From Poindextera sp035604135 (GTDB lineage: Bacteria > Pseudomonadota > Alphaproteobacteria > Caulobacterales > Caulobacteraceae): a stretch of DNA of 64,000 nucleotides. Where the stretch lies: the NCBI GenBank assembly GCA_035604135.1, contig DATNJB010000063.1:209023-273022 (forward strand), in the 5' to 3' direction. A program made the position numbers and the translations under genes. Below are positions 44,154 through 52,280 of this stretch, one piece after another; the stretch's first letter is position 1, and every line of letters begins with the position of its first letter. Under the pieces are notes generated by a model, which was given only the letters and a program-made list of their open reading frames with translations, ran no database searches and was not told the origin of the DNA.

Positions 44154-44629
44154 GACCCAGCTCCCGCGGCCCCGGTTCCCTGCCCTCGCCACTCGCCTGA
44201 CGCCTTCAGCGCTTTGACCAACTCGCGCGGCATGTAGCGTTCGTCATGCTTGGCCAGGATCTCGCTGGCCTGGAAGACCCCATCGGAGCGGAAGGCGCCC
44301 TTGGCGACCACCCCCTGCCCCTCGCGGAAGAGGTCGGGCACCTCGCCCTTGTAGACGACCGGGTCCTGGCCCCGCAGGTCCGTCACGCTGAAGGCGATCC
44401 CGCCGTCGGCGGTCTTGCGCAGGCTGCCAGTCATCACCAGCCCGCCGAGCTCGATCGTGCGGCCAACCGGCACGCCCGCCGCCCGCGCCTGGCTCGGCGA
44501 ATAGAAGAAGGAGACGGAGTCGCCCAAAGCGTAGAGCGCGAGCGCCGCCGATGCGGCGAGGATCGGCGCGGCGATGGCGACCGCCGCCAGGCGACGGCGG
44601 GCTTTGCGCGATTTCGGCAGCAGGCTCAC
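44150..44629 (-). CDS. ccmE: Cytochrome c-type haem chaperone CcmE (CycJ)
   Basis: A 159-residue haem chaperone, anchored by one N-terminal segment (AVAIAAPILAASAALALYAL), with an OB-fold domain facing the periplasm. His128 in ILAKHDERYMP is the covalent haem ligand and Tyr132 the nearby axial residue. ATG overlaps the ccmI stop (ATGA). Haem comes from the CcmABC complex, whose genes are not in this window. Confidence 0.97.
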   Translation of the reverse strand: MSLLPKSRKARRRLAAVAIAAPILAASAALALYALGDSVSFFYSPSQARAAGVPVGRTIELGGLVMTGSLRKTADGGIAFSVTDLRGQDPVVYKGEVPDLFREGQGVVAKGAFRSDGVFQASEILAKHDERYMPRELVKALKASGEWRGQGTGAAGAGS

Positions 44630-45723
44630 TGTGGCGAGGCCTCCGCCTGTTCGACCCGCGCCCAGGCGTCGGGGCGGTTCTGGAATTCGGCGTGGGCCGT
44701 CTGCATCGCCGCCATGCGGTCCGGCTCATCGCCCAGCACGGCGTAGGAGCGGATCAGCCGGCCCCAGCCCTCGGGGTCGTTGGGTTGCGCCCTTAGCCGC
44801 GCGGCCAGGCGCGCGACCATGGCGCGGATCATACCCTGTTGGTCGCCATCGGACGTCTGATCATCGGGCGGCAGGGCGCCCGTCTTCTGCACGGCCGCGA
44901 TCTGCTGCTGCAGAGCAGCACGCGCGGGGCTGGCGGCTGGCAGCAAAGCGAGCAACGCATTCCATTCGGCAAGGCCGCCCTTGACGTCTCCGCCAACGAT
45001 TTTCGCCCGTCCGAGGTCGAAGTGCGCCGCCGGCAGCTCGGGGTTGAGCGCAATGGCTCGTTCGAACGCCTCCCGCGCCTCCGGCGACAAATCGTCGCCC
45101 GCCTGCATGGCGATCGTCTCGCCCAGCAGTTCCCAGAGCTCGCCACGCTTTGGATCGAGCGCGATCGCCTTCTTCAGATCCTGCTCAGCGGCGACCGGAT
45201 CGCCGGAGTCGACCTCCGCGTGGGCGAGATAGACCAGCGGCACGGGGTCGGCGGGCCGTTTGGCCACGACCATGCGGAGAACCGCGGCCAGCTCCGGCGA
45301 CGTCAACCGCTGGGCCGTGTCGTTGTTGCTGGCTGCTTCCATCCACGCCGCCAGGCGCCGGGCATAGGGTTGATCGGGCGTCTGCGGCGAACCGACGACG
45401 AGATAGGCGGCGAGTGCGACCAGGGGCGCTGTGACCGCAACCATGATCACGGCGGCCCGCCCCCCACTCCCTGCGCTGGCGGCGGGCGCCGCGTCGGCCG
45501 CCGCCAGCAGCCGCCGCGCGGCTTCCGCCCGCGCCGAGCGGCGCTCGGCGGCGGGCAGCAGGCCGCGCGCTGCAAGGTCGTCGATCTCGGAGAGCTGGCG
45601 GCGATAGACGGCAAGCGTCGGGTCCTCGCCCGGCCCGCGCGCCTGGGCGCGCGCGCTCCTGAGCACGATCAGGACGGCCACTGCGGCGGACAACAGGGCG
45701 GCCGCGATCCAGAAGGCGATCAT
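44626..45723 (-). CDS. ccmI: Cytochrome c biogenesis protein CcmI (CycH)
   Basis: A 365-residue membrane protein. An N-terminal segment (FWIAAALLSAAVAVLIVLRS), a cytoplasmic loop, and a second segment (VIMVAVTAPLVALAAYLVVG) are followed by periplasmic tetratricopeptide-like helices (for example LVYLAHAEVDSGDPVAAEQD, ALNPELPAAHFDLGRAKIVG). It holds apocytochrome c for the CcmF/CcmH lyase. It is the first gene of the operon; a short gap of 25 bases separates it from the next leftward gene upstream, the pentapeptide protein. Confidence 0.94.
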   Translation of the reverse strand: MIAFWIAAALLSAAVAVLIVLRSARAQARGPGEDPTLAVYRRQLSEIDDLAARGLLPAAERRSARAEAARRLLAAADAAPAASAGSGGRAAVIMVAVTAPLVALAAYLVVGSPQTPDQPYARRLAAWMEAASNNDTAQRLTSPELAAVLRMVVAKRPADPVPLVYLAHAEVDSGDPVAAEQDLKKAIALDPKRGELWELLGETIAMQAGDDLSPEAREAFERAIALNPELPAAHFDLGRAKIVGGDVKGGLAEWNALLALLPAASPARAALQQQIAAVQKTGALPPDDQTSDGDQQGMIRAMVARLAARLRAQPNDPEGWGRLIRSYAVLGDEPDRMAAMQTAHAEFQNRPDAWARVEQAEASPQ

Positions 45724-45748
45724 GGCTCCTAGCTAAAGCAATTCGGCG

Positions 45749-47071
45749 CTAGTGTCCCGATTCCGAAGTTGGCAAGGGGCTTGTGGCCGGCTCAGACGAA
45801 CCGCCAGGCGGCTCCACAGCGGCGATGTCAAGGCCGCGCGCGCCAGGACGATGCGCCCCGCTGAGGTCGGCCTGCTTCAGCGTGGCACCCGTGAAGTTGG
45901 CGCGGCTTAGATCCGCGAACACCATGACGGCGTGGTTCAGGTCGGCGTGGGAGAAGTCGGCGCCTTTGGCGATGCAGCGGGTCATGTCGCAGGGGAGCAA
46001 CCGATCGCCGCCGATCAGAAGCGGCCCGAGCACCGCCTCGCGCAGGTCCGAGCCGGAGAGCTTGGCGCCCATAAGCCGCGCGCCGCGCAGGTCCGCCCGG
46101 CGAAGGTTGCAGGCGCGCAGGTCGGCGCCCTCGAGATGCGCGCCCTGCAGCTGCACGCCTTCCATGTCGAGGCCGTAGAAGACGGCGCCTTTGGCCGAAA
46201 GCGCAGTCAGGTTGTAGCCCTTGATGCTCTTCAGCGCGCGCAGGTCGGCGCCGTCGAACGAGGAGGGGGTGCCCTCCGCCCCTTCGGTCTCGCACCACTG
46301 GGCGTGGGCGGCGACCATGTCGGCATAGGGAAGCTCGGAGACGTCGCGGCCAGAGGGCTGGTCGGTGAGCGCGCCGTCCATGCGCGCGTCCGTCGTGTTG
46401 CAGGCATAGATGGTCGCGCCCACCAGCACCGCATCGCGCAGGTCGGCGCCGGAGAGGTCCGCGCCTGAGAGGTCGGCGCCCGCCAGGTTCGCGCCCGACA
46501 TCGACGCCTGCTTCAGATTGGCGCGAACCAGCTTGGCGTCCTTCAGGATGGCGTCGGTGAAGTCGGCGCGCACGGCGATGACGCCGGAAAGCTTAGAGCG
46601 CTCGAGGTTGGCCCCGGCCAGGGTGGCGCCTTGCGCCTCGGCGACGCGCTGGGTGTGCTCGAGCAGCCGCAGACCCTTACCGCGGTCGACGGCGGCGATC
46701 GACCCCTCGCGCAGGTCGGCTTCGAACAGGTCGGCTCCGGTCAGGTCGGCGCCGCGCAGGCAGGCGCCACGCAGGTCGGCGCGGCGGAGCGAGCTCTCGC
46801 TGAAATCGGCTTCCTGCATGTCGGCGCCGAAAAACACCGCGTGGTCGAGGCGGGCGTTGGCGAACTTGCAGCCCACCAAGATCGCGCCGGTGAAATCGGC
46901 GTCGGAGAGATTCCGGCCGCGGAAGTTCAGCCCGGTGAGGTCCATCCATGAAAAAACGGCGCGCGCACCGCCCGGGCGGGCGGTCCAGAGGCGGTCGTGT
47001 TTGGCGCAGACCGCGTCGGCGTCTTCTTGCGTAAGACGGCGATAGTTACCGGCCGTGCTGTACGCGGACAT
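45749..47071 (-). CDS. Large pentapeptide-repeat protein
   Basis: A 440-residue protein composed almost wholly of A(D/N)LxX-type repeats, for example LSDADFTGAILVGCKFANAR, LRGACLRGADLTGADLFEAD and ADLSGADLSGADLRDAVLVG. They form two right-handed quadrilateral beta-helices separated by a non-repeat linker (about residues 233-275). The N-terminus (about 45 residues, RRLTQEDADAVCAKHDRLWT) is not repetitive. Shorter relatives mimic DNA and protect gyrase, but most are of unknown role, and nothing here points to a target. The ATG at 47071 starts 25 bases upstream of ccmI; co-transcription is possible. Confidence 0.9.
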   Translation of the reverse strand: MSAYSTAGNYRRLTQEDADAVCAKHDRLWTARPGGARAVFSWMDLTGLNFRGRNLSDADFTGAILVGCKFANARLDHAVFFGADMQEADFSESSLRRADLRGACLRGADLTGADLFEADLREGSIAAVDRGKGLRLLEHTQRVAEAQGATLAGANLERSKLSGVIAVRADFTDAILKDAKLVRANLKQASMSGANLAGADLSGADLSGADLRDAVLVGATIYACNTTDARMDGALTDQPSGRDVSELPYADMVAAHAQWCETEGAEGTPSSFDGADLRALKSIKGYNLTALSAKGAVFYGLDMEGVQLQGAHLEGADLRACNLRRADLRGARLMGAKLSGSDLREAVLGPLLIGGDRLLPCDMTRCIAKGADFSHADLNHAVMVFADLSRANFTGATLKQADLSGAHRPGARGLDIAAVEPPGGSSEPATSPLPTSESGH

Positions 47072-47185
47072 GCGGACGTTCCGTGGCGAAGGGATGTTGA
47101 ACGCACTATGACCCAGCGCCGTTAACGCAATCCTTCCGAGGGCTTAGGAATCGGCGAAGCTTCGATGCCTTCGGGCGCCGTGGCG

Positions 47186-47920
47186 TCAGCGCGCGGACCC
47201 CCCGGCCAGCGCCGCCGCCGGGAGCGCCTGCGCCCGCGCGCCGTCGAGATAGCTGGCCCGGGCCGGGCAGAGCCGCCCGTCGAGGCTGACCAGAAGCGGG
47301 TTGCCAGTCGGGATCTCGATACCGGTAATGATGTCGTCCGGCACGTTGAACAGGTGCTTGACGATCGCTCTCAACGAATTGCCGTGCGCGGCGACCAGCA
47401 ACCGCTCGCCGGCCAAGAGCCTGGGCGCGATCACGTCGTCCCAGTGCGGCAGCACGCGCTCGAGCGTCGTCTTCAGGCTCTCGGTCGACGGGATCGGCTC
47501 GCCGGCATAGCGCCGATCGGCCGCGAAATCGTACCGCCCGCCGGGGTTCAGCGGCGGGGGCGGAACATCGTACGAGCGACGCCAGGCGCGCACCTGCTCG
47601 TCGCCGACCTCCGCGGCGACTTCGGCGTGCGTCCGCCCGGTCAGTCCGCCGTAGTGGCGCTCGTTCAGCCGCCAGGACTTGTCGAGCGGGATCCACAGCT
47701 GATCAGCCGCGGCGAGCGCGAGGTCTGCGGTGCGGATCGCGCGCGTCAACACCGAACAGAAGCAGCGGTCGAGCGCGATGTCCGCCGCCTTGATCAGCTC
47801 GCCGGCGCGAACGGCTTCGGCCTCGCCCTCATCCGTCAAGTCGATGTCGACCCAGCCGGTGAAACGCTTCTGAAGGTTCCAGAGGCTCTGGCCGTGGCGA
47901 AGCAGAACAAGCGTGGGCAT
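47186..47920 (-). CDS. gpmA: 2,3-bisphosphoglycerate-dependent phosphoglycerate mutase
   Basis: A 244-residue glycolytic enzyme. The phosphohistidine motif is LVLLRHGQSLWN near the N-terminus, followed by FTGWVDIDLTDEG, RLNERHYGGLTG and the second catalytic His in VAAHGNSLRAIVKHL. It interconverts 3- and 2-phosphoglycerate. The C-terminal tail is somewhat shorter and more variable than in enteric GpmA. It is transcribed by itself, leftward. Confidence 0.95.
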   Translation of the reverse strand: MPTLVLLRHGQSLWNLQKRFTGWVDIDLTDEGEAEAVRAGELIKAADIALDRCFCSVLTRAIRTADLALAAADQLWIPLDKSWRLNERHYGGLTGRTHAEVAAEVGDEQVRAWRRSYDVPPPPLNPGGRYDFAADRRYAGEPIPSTESLKTTLERVLPHWDDVIAPRLLAGERLLVAAHGNSLRAIVKHLFNVPDDIITGIEIPTGNPLLVSLDGRLCPARASYLDGARAQALPAAALAGGSAR

Positions 47921-48024
47921 TGAGACCTCCAGGGCGCACTCGGCTAGAGGCCGTCACCGCTTGCGTCAAGCAGCCCGGCCGCCTCGCGCACACGCGGTCG
48001 CGCTGCTATAGGCTCCGGCGCGCT

Positions 48025-48219
48025 ATGTCCGACCGCATGTTCTTCTCGCTGGCCGCGTTGATCGCGATCTTGATGATCGCGCTGGCGACGGTTGCGCCGC
48101 AGGGCTTGGGCGCACGCTCTCCGGGTCCCTTCGGGCGCCCGTTGGCGCAGCCTGCCCCCGATCAGGCCGCGCTGGCGCATGCCGCCGCGGCGCTGGCGGG
48201 CCTTAGGACGCGCAAGTGA
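48025..48219 (+). CDS. Small membrane protein, unknown function
   Basis: A 64-residue protein with one N-terminal hydrophobic segment (MFFSLAALIAILMIALATVA) and a Pro/Ala-rich tail. Its stop overlaps the start of kdsD in GTGA, so it is translated with it. I do not recognise the family. The place suggests an envelope role, but that is inference. Confidence 0.6.
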   Translation: MSDRMFFSLAALIAILMIALATVAPQGLGARSPGPFGRPLAQPAPDQAALAHAAAALAGLRTRK

Positions 48220-49178
48220 GCGGCTTCGACGCGGTCGCCGTCGCGCGGCGGGTGCTCGGCGTCGAGGCCGATGCGCTGGCGAAGCTCGCCCAGAGCCTTG
48301 GACCCGCCTTCGTCGAGGCGGTGGAGATCCTGGCCGCCGTCAAGGGGCGGGTGATCCTGACGGGCATCGGCAAGTCCGGGCACGTAGGCCGCAAGATCGC
48401 CTCCACGCTCGCCTCGACCGGCCAGCCGGCGCAGTTCGTCCACGCCACCGAGGCGGCGCATGGCGACCTCGGCATGATCGGGCCGGGCGACGCGATCGTT
48501 GCGCTCTCCAAGTCGGGCGGGAACAGCGAGCTTGCGCCGATCATCGCCTACGCCAGCCGCTTCTCCATCCCGCTGATCGCGGTCACCGCGGTGGCCGCGA
48601 GCACGCTCGGCCAGGCGGCCGACGTCGTTCTCCTGCTGCCGGAGGCGGCGGAAGCCGCTGAGGCGCTGGACGCACCGACGACCTCGACCACCCTGATGAT
48701 GGCGCTGGGCGATGCGCTGGCGGTCGCGCTCTTGGAGCGACGGGGCTTCACCGCCAGCCACTTCGGCGTCTTCCACCCGGGCGGCAAGCTCGGCGCCTCG
48801 CTGCGCCTGGTCGGCGACCTGATGCATGGCCCCGACGAGCTGCCTCTGGTCACGCCCGCCACGCCTATGGGCGAAGCGATCGTGGTGATGAGCGCCAAGC
48901 GCTGGGGCTGCGTCGGCGTCTGCGACGGCGACGGCCGGCTCGTCGGCGTGATAACCGACGGCGACCTGAGGCGTCACATCGATGGCCTGCTCGATCACAC
49001 GGCAGGCGAGGTGATGACCAGGACGCCGAAGATCGTCGACCCGAGCGATCTCGCCGCCCAGGCGCTGAAGCGGATGACGGAGGTTCTGCCGCCGTCGACG
49101 GTGCTGTTCGTGGTGAAGGATGCGCGCCCGGTCGGCATTCTGCACGTCCATGACCTCCTGCGCGCCGGAGTGATGTAG
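48216..49178 (+). CDS. kdsD: D-arabinose 5-phosphate isomerase, KdsD/KpsF type
   Basis: A 320-residue isomerase that converts ribulose 5-phosphate to arabinose 5-phosphate, the first step to Kdo for lipopolysaccharide. The SIS domain shows VILTGIGKSGHVGRKIASTL and VALSKSGGNSELAPI. Two CBS domains follow (VMSAKRWGCVGVCDGDGRLV and the last TVLFVVKDARPVGILHVHDL). The GTG start overlaps the small membrane protein stop. The phosphomannomutase gene follows after eight bases. Confidence 0.94.
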   Translation: MSGFDAVAVARRVLGVEADALAKLAQSLGPAFVEAVEILAAVKGRVILTGIGKSGHVGRKIASTLASTGQPAQFVHATEAAHGDLGMIGPGDAIVALSKSGGNSELAPIIAYASRFSIPLIAVTAVAASTLGQAADVVLLLPEAAEAAEALDAPTTSTTLMMALGDALAVALLERRGFTASHFGVFHPGGKLGASLRLVGDLMHGPDELPLVTPATPMGEAIVVMSAKRWGCVGVCDGDGRLVGVITDGDLRRHIDGLLDHTAGEVMTRTPKIVDPSDLAAQALKRMTEVLPPSTVLFVVKDARPVGILHVHDLLRAGVM

Positions 49179-49186
49179 AAGGGGCT

Positions 49187-50689
49187 ATGTCGCTTAAGCC
49201 CGTCCCGGCGCTCGCCGAGAACACCGCCGCCTACGAGACCACGGCCCTGGTCAAGCCGACCGGCTTTCGGGAATATGACGCCCGTTGGCTGCTCGGCTCG
49301 GAGATCAACCTGCTGGGAGTCCAGGCGGTGGGCCTGGGGCTCGGGACCTACATCCACGAGCTGGGCCAGTCGCGGATCGTGGTCGGCCACGACTATCGGT
49401 CCTATTCGCTGTCGGTAAAGCAGGCGCTGACGCTTGGGCTGATCGCCGCGGGCTGCGAGGTTTGCGACATCGGCCTGGCCACGACCCCGGCCGCCTACTT
49501 CGCCCAGGCCAACCTGGACATCGCCTGCGTGGGCTTCGTGACCGCCAGCCACAACGAGAACGGCTGGACCGGCGTGAAGATGGGCGCATCGCCGCCCCTC
49601 ACCTTCGGGCCGGAGGAGATCGGCCGGCTGAAGGCGATCGTGCTGGGCGGTGAGGGCTGCGAGCGGCCGGGCGGACGCCTGACGCGGGTCGAAGGCCTGG
49701 CCGAGCGGTACATCGCCGACAATGCGGGACGCGTACGCCTGACGCGGCCGCTCAAGGTCGTCTGCGCCTGCGGGAACGGAACCTCCGGGGCGTTCGCGCC
49801 CGAGTGCCTCCGGCGCATGGGCGTGAGTGAGGTCATCGAGATGGACTGCGATCTCGATTGGACGTTCCCCCATTACAATCCGAACCCGGAAGACCAGGCG
49901 ATGCTCAAAGCCATGGCCGCGCGCGTCGCCGAGACTGGCGCCGATCTGGCGCTCGGCTTCGACGGCGACGGCGATCGATGCGGGGTGGTGGACGACACGG
50001 GCGAGGAGATCTTCGCCGACAAGATCGGGCTGATGCTGGCGCGCGACCTGGCCCCGACCCACAAAGGCGCGACGTTCGTCGTCGACGTGAAGTCGACCGG
50101 GCTGTTCGCGACCGATCCGGTGCTGGCGGCGAACGGCTGCACGACGGTCTACTGGAAGACCGGCCACAGCTACATCAAGCGAAAGACCGCCGAGCTGCAC
50201 GCCCTGGCCGGCTTCGAGAAGAGCGGCCACTTCTTCTTCAGCGCGCCGCTGGGACGCGGCTACGACGACAGCCTGACGGCCGCCGGCGCCATCCTCGGCA
50301 TGCTCGACCGCAATCCCGGCCAGTCGCTGAGCGCCCTGAAACGCGCGCTGCCCGTCGCGTTCACGTCGCTCACCATGTCGCCCCACTGCGCGGACGAGGT
50401 GAAGTACGCGCTCGTCGAGCGGATCGTGGGCGAGTACGAAGCGCTGGCCGCAGCCGGCGGAACGATCCTCGGCCGCGCGATCAAGCAGGTGGTCACCGTC
50501 AACGGCGTGCGCGTCGCGCTCGAGGACGGCTCCTGGATCCTCGTTCGGGCGTCATCGAACAAGCCCGAGCTTGTGGTCGTGGTCGAGAGCATGCGCTCGG
50601 AGGACGACATGCGCGCGCTCTTCCGCGAGGAGGTGAAGCCCAGGCTGGCCAAGTACGCCGAGATCGGCGCATACAACCAAGAAATCTAG
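49187..50689 (+). CDS. Phosphomannomutase/phosphoglucomutase
   Basis: A 500-residue alpha-D-phosphohexomutase of the AlgC/ManB type. The phosphoserine is Ser121 in VTASHNENGWTGVKMG, the metal loop is ALGFDGDGDRCGVVDD, the sugar-binding loop is GFEKSGHFFF (ExSGH), and the phosphate-binding loop near the C-terminus is VRASSNKPELVVVVES. It interconverts mannose 6- and 1-phosphate, and perhaps the glucose isomers, feeding GDP-mannose and, through GalU, UDP-glucose. The N-terminal extension of about 25 residues is a little longer than usual. ATG lies eight bases after kdsD. Confidence 0.92.
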   Translation: MSLKPVPALAENTAAYETTALVKPTGFREYDARWLLGSEINLLGVQAVGLGLGTYIHELGQSRIVVGHDYRSYSLSVKQALTLGLIAAGCEVCDIGLATTPAAYFAQANLDIACVGFVTASHNENGWTGVKMGASPPLTFGPEEIGRLKAIVLGGEGCERPGGRLTRVEGLAERYIADNAGRVRLTRPLKVVCACGNGTSGAFAPECLRRMGVSEVIEMDCDLDWTFPHYNPNPEDQAMLKAMAARVAETGADLALGFDGDGDRCGVVDDTGEEIFADKIGLMLARDLAPTHKGATFVVDVKSTGLFATDPVLAANGCTTVYWKTGHSYIKRKTAELHALAGFEKSGHFFFSAPLGRGYDDSLTAAGAILGMLDRNPGQSLSALKRALPVAFTSLTMSPHCADEVKYALVERIVGEYEALAAAGGTILGRAIKQVVTVNGVRVALEDGSWILVRASSNKPELVVVVESMRSEDDMRALFREEVKPRLAKYAEIGAYNQEI

Positions 50690-50712
50690 GCGACCGGAGA
50701 TTCTGAAAGCCT

Positions 50713-52020
50713 ATGCGCGTCGCCATGATCGGCGCCGGCTATGTGGGGCTGGTTTCCGGCGCCTGCTTCGCCGACTTCGGCCACACCGTCACCTGCATCG
50801 ACAACGACGCCGCGCGCATCGAGCGCATCTCGGCGGGCGTCATGCCGATCTACGAGCCCGGGCTCGCGGAGCTGGTGGCGAAAAACGTGCGCGAGGGGCG
50901 CCTCAGCTTCACCGCCGAGGCGAAGGCCGCCGTTCCGGAGGCCGATGCCGTGCTGATCGCTGTCGGCACGCCGTCCCGGCGCGGCGATGGGCACGCCGAC
51001 TTGAGCTTCGTCTTCGCCGCCGTCGAAGAAATCGCCGCCTATCTCGACGGGTTCACCGTCGTGGTGACCAAGTCGACCGTACCGGTCGGCGCGGGCGACC
51101 AGATCGAAGCGCTGATCAAGCGGCTTCGGCCCGACGCCGACGTAGCGGTGGTGTCCAATCCGGAGTTCCTGCGCGAGGGCGCCGCGATCAACGACTTCAA
51201 GCGGCCGGACCGGGTGGTGGTCGGGATGTCCGATGAGCGGGCGCGGTCGGTGATGACCGAGCTCTACCGGCCGCTGTTCCTGAACGAGACGCCGATGCTG
51301 TTCACCGAGCGGCGCACGTCCGAGCTGATCAAGTATGCCGCCAACGCCTATCTCGCGATGAAGATCACCTTCATCAACGAGATGGCTGACCTCTGCGAAG
51401 CCGTCGACGCGGACGTCCAGCAGGTCGCCCGCGGCATGGGGCTCGACAACCGCATCGGGTCGAAGTTCCTGCACGCCGGGCCCGGCTTCGGCGGCTCCTG
51501 CTTCCCGAAGGATACCCTGGCGCTGGTGCGGACCGCGGCCGATGCGGGCCGACCGCTTACGCTGGTCGAGGCGACGGTCAAGGCCAACGACCGGCGGAAG
51601 GCGGCGATGGCGGCCAAGGTGACCGACGCGCTGGGCGACGACCTGAGCGGCAAGACGATCGGCGTGCTCGGCCTGACGTTCAAGCCCAACACCGACGACA
51701 TGCGCGAGGCGCCGAGCCTGGAGATCATCCCGGCGCTCATGGCCATGGGCGCGGCCGTGCAGGCCTTCGACCCCCAAGGCCGGGAGGCCCGCCAGCTCTT
51801 GTGCGGCGTCGCTTTCAAACCCGGCGCATATGAGGCGGCGGAAGGCGCCGACTGCCTGCTCATCCTCACCGAGTGGGACCAGTTCCGGGCGCTCGACCTC
51901 GACCGCGTCAAGGCGCTGATGCGGACCCCCGTGGTCGTCGACCTGCGCAACGTCTACCGCCCGGCGGAAATGCAGGCGCGCGGCTTCCGCTATCTGAGCG
52001 TCGGGAGGCGCGAGGCCTAG
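50713..52020 (+). CDS. ugd: UDP-glucose 6-dehydrogenase
   Basis: A 435-residue enzyme that oxidises UDP-glucose twice with NAD+ to UDP-glucuronate. The N-terminal Rossmann motif is VAMIGAGYVGLVSGACFADF, the active-site Cys263 is in PGFGGSCFPKDTLALV, and the C-terminal NAD-independent lobe shows GLTFKPNTDDMREAPSLEII. The product may be passed to the epimerase at 58.6-59.5 kb. Its TAG shares the four bases CTAG with the stop of the convergent MoaD-like gene. Confidence 0.96.
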   Translation: MRVAMIGAGYVGLVSGACFADFGHTVTCIDNDAARIERISAGVMPIYEPGLAELVAKNVREGRLSFTAEAKAAVPEADAVLIAVGTPSRRGDGHADLSFVFAAVEEIAAYLDGFTVVVTKSTVPVGAGDQIEALIKRLRPDADVAVVSNPEFLREGAAINDFKRPDRVVVGMSDERARSVMTELYRPLFLNETPMLFTERRTSELIKYAANAYLAMKITFINEMADLCEAVDADVQQVARGMGLDNRIGSKFLHAGPGFGGSCFPKDTLALVRTAADAGRPLTLVEATVKANDRRKAAMAAKVTDALGDDLSGKTIGVLGLTFKPNTDDMREAPSLEIIPALMAMGAAVQAFDPQGREARQLLCGVAFKPGAYEAAEGADCLLILTEWDQFRALDLDRVKALMRTPVVVDLRNVYRPAEMQARGFRYLSVGRREA

Positions 52021-52280
52021 CCCCCGCTGAGTGCGCCGAAGATCATCAGCTCGGCGCCGTCCTCGACGGCCGTCGTCACGTCGCGCGCAGCGTCCTGGCC
52101 GACGTAGACGCGCATGTGCGGGCGTATCCGCGCCTGTTCGTCGACGACGCGGAACTTCAAGCCGGGGAAGCGGCGGTCGAGATCGTCGAGCACGGCGTCT
52201 ACGGTCCGACCCGCGGCCTCCACGCGGCTTTGCCCGCCGGAATAGGCGTGCAGCTGCGAGGGGATCAGAACACTGATCAT
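52017..52280 (-). CDS. MoaD/ThiS-family ubiquitin-like protein
   Basis: An 87-residue beta-grasp protein that ends in GALSGG, the C-terminal Gly-Gly needed for adenylation and thiocarboxylate formation or conjugation. The central DAVLDDLDRRFPGLKFRVVD fits the MoaD type. No MoaE, ThiG or E1-like activating gene is near. Its ATG overlaps the stop of the upstream BNR-repeat gene (ATGA), so the two are translated together. The role may be sulfur transfer or a small-modifier function; which is unknown. Confidence 0.8.
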   Translation of the reverse strand: MISVLIPSQLHAYSGGQSRVEAAGRTVDAVLDDLDRRFPGLKFRVVDEQARIRPHMRVYVGQDAARDVTTAVEDGAELMIFGALSGG

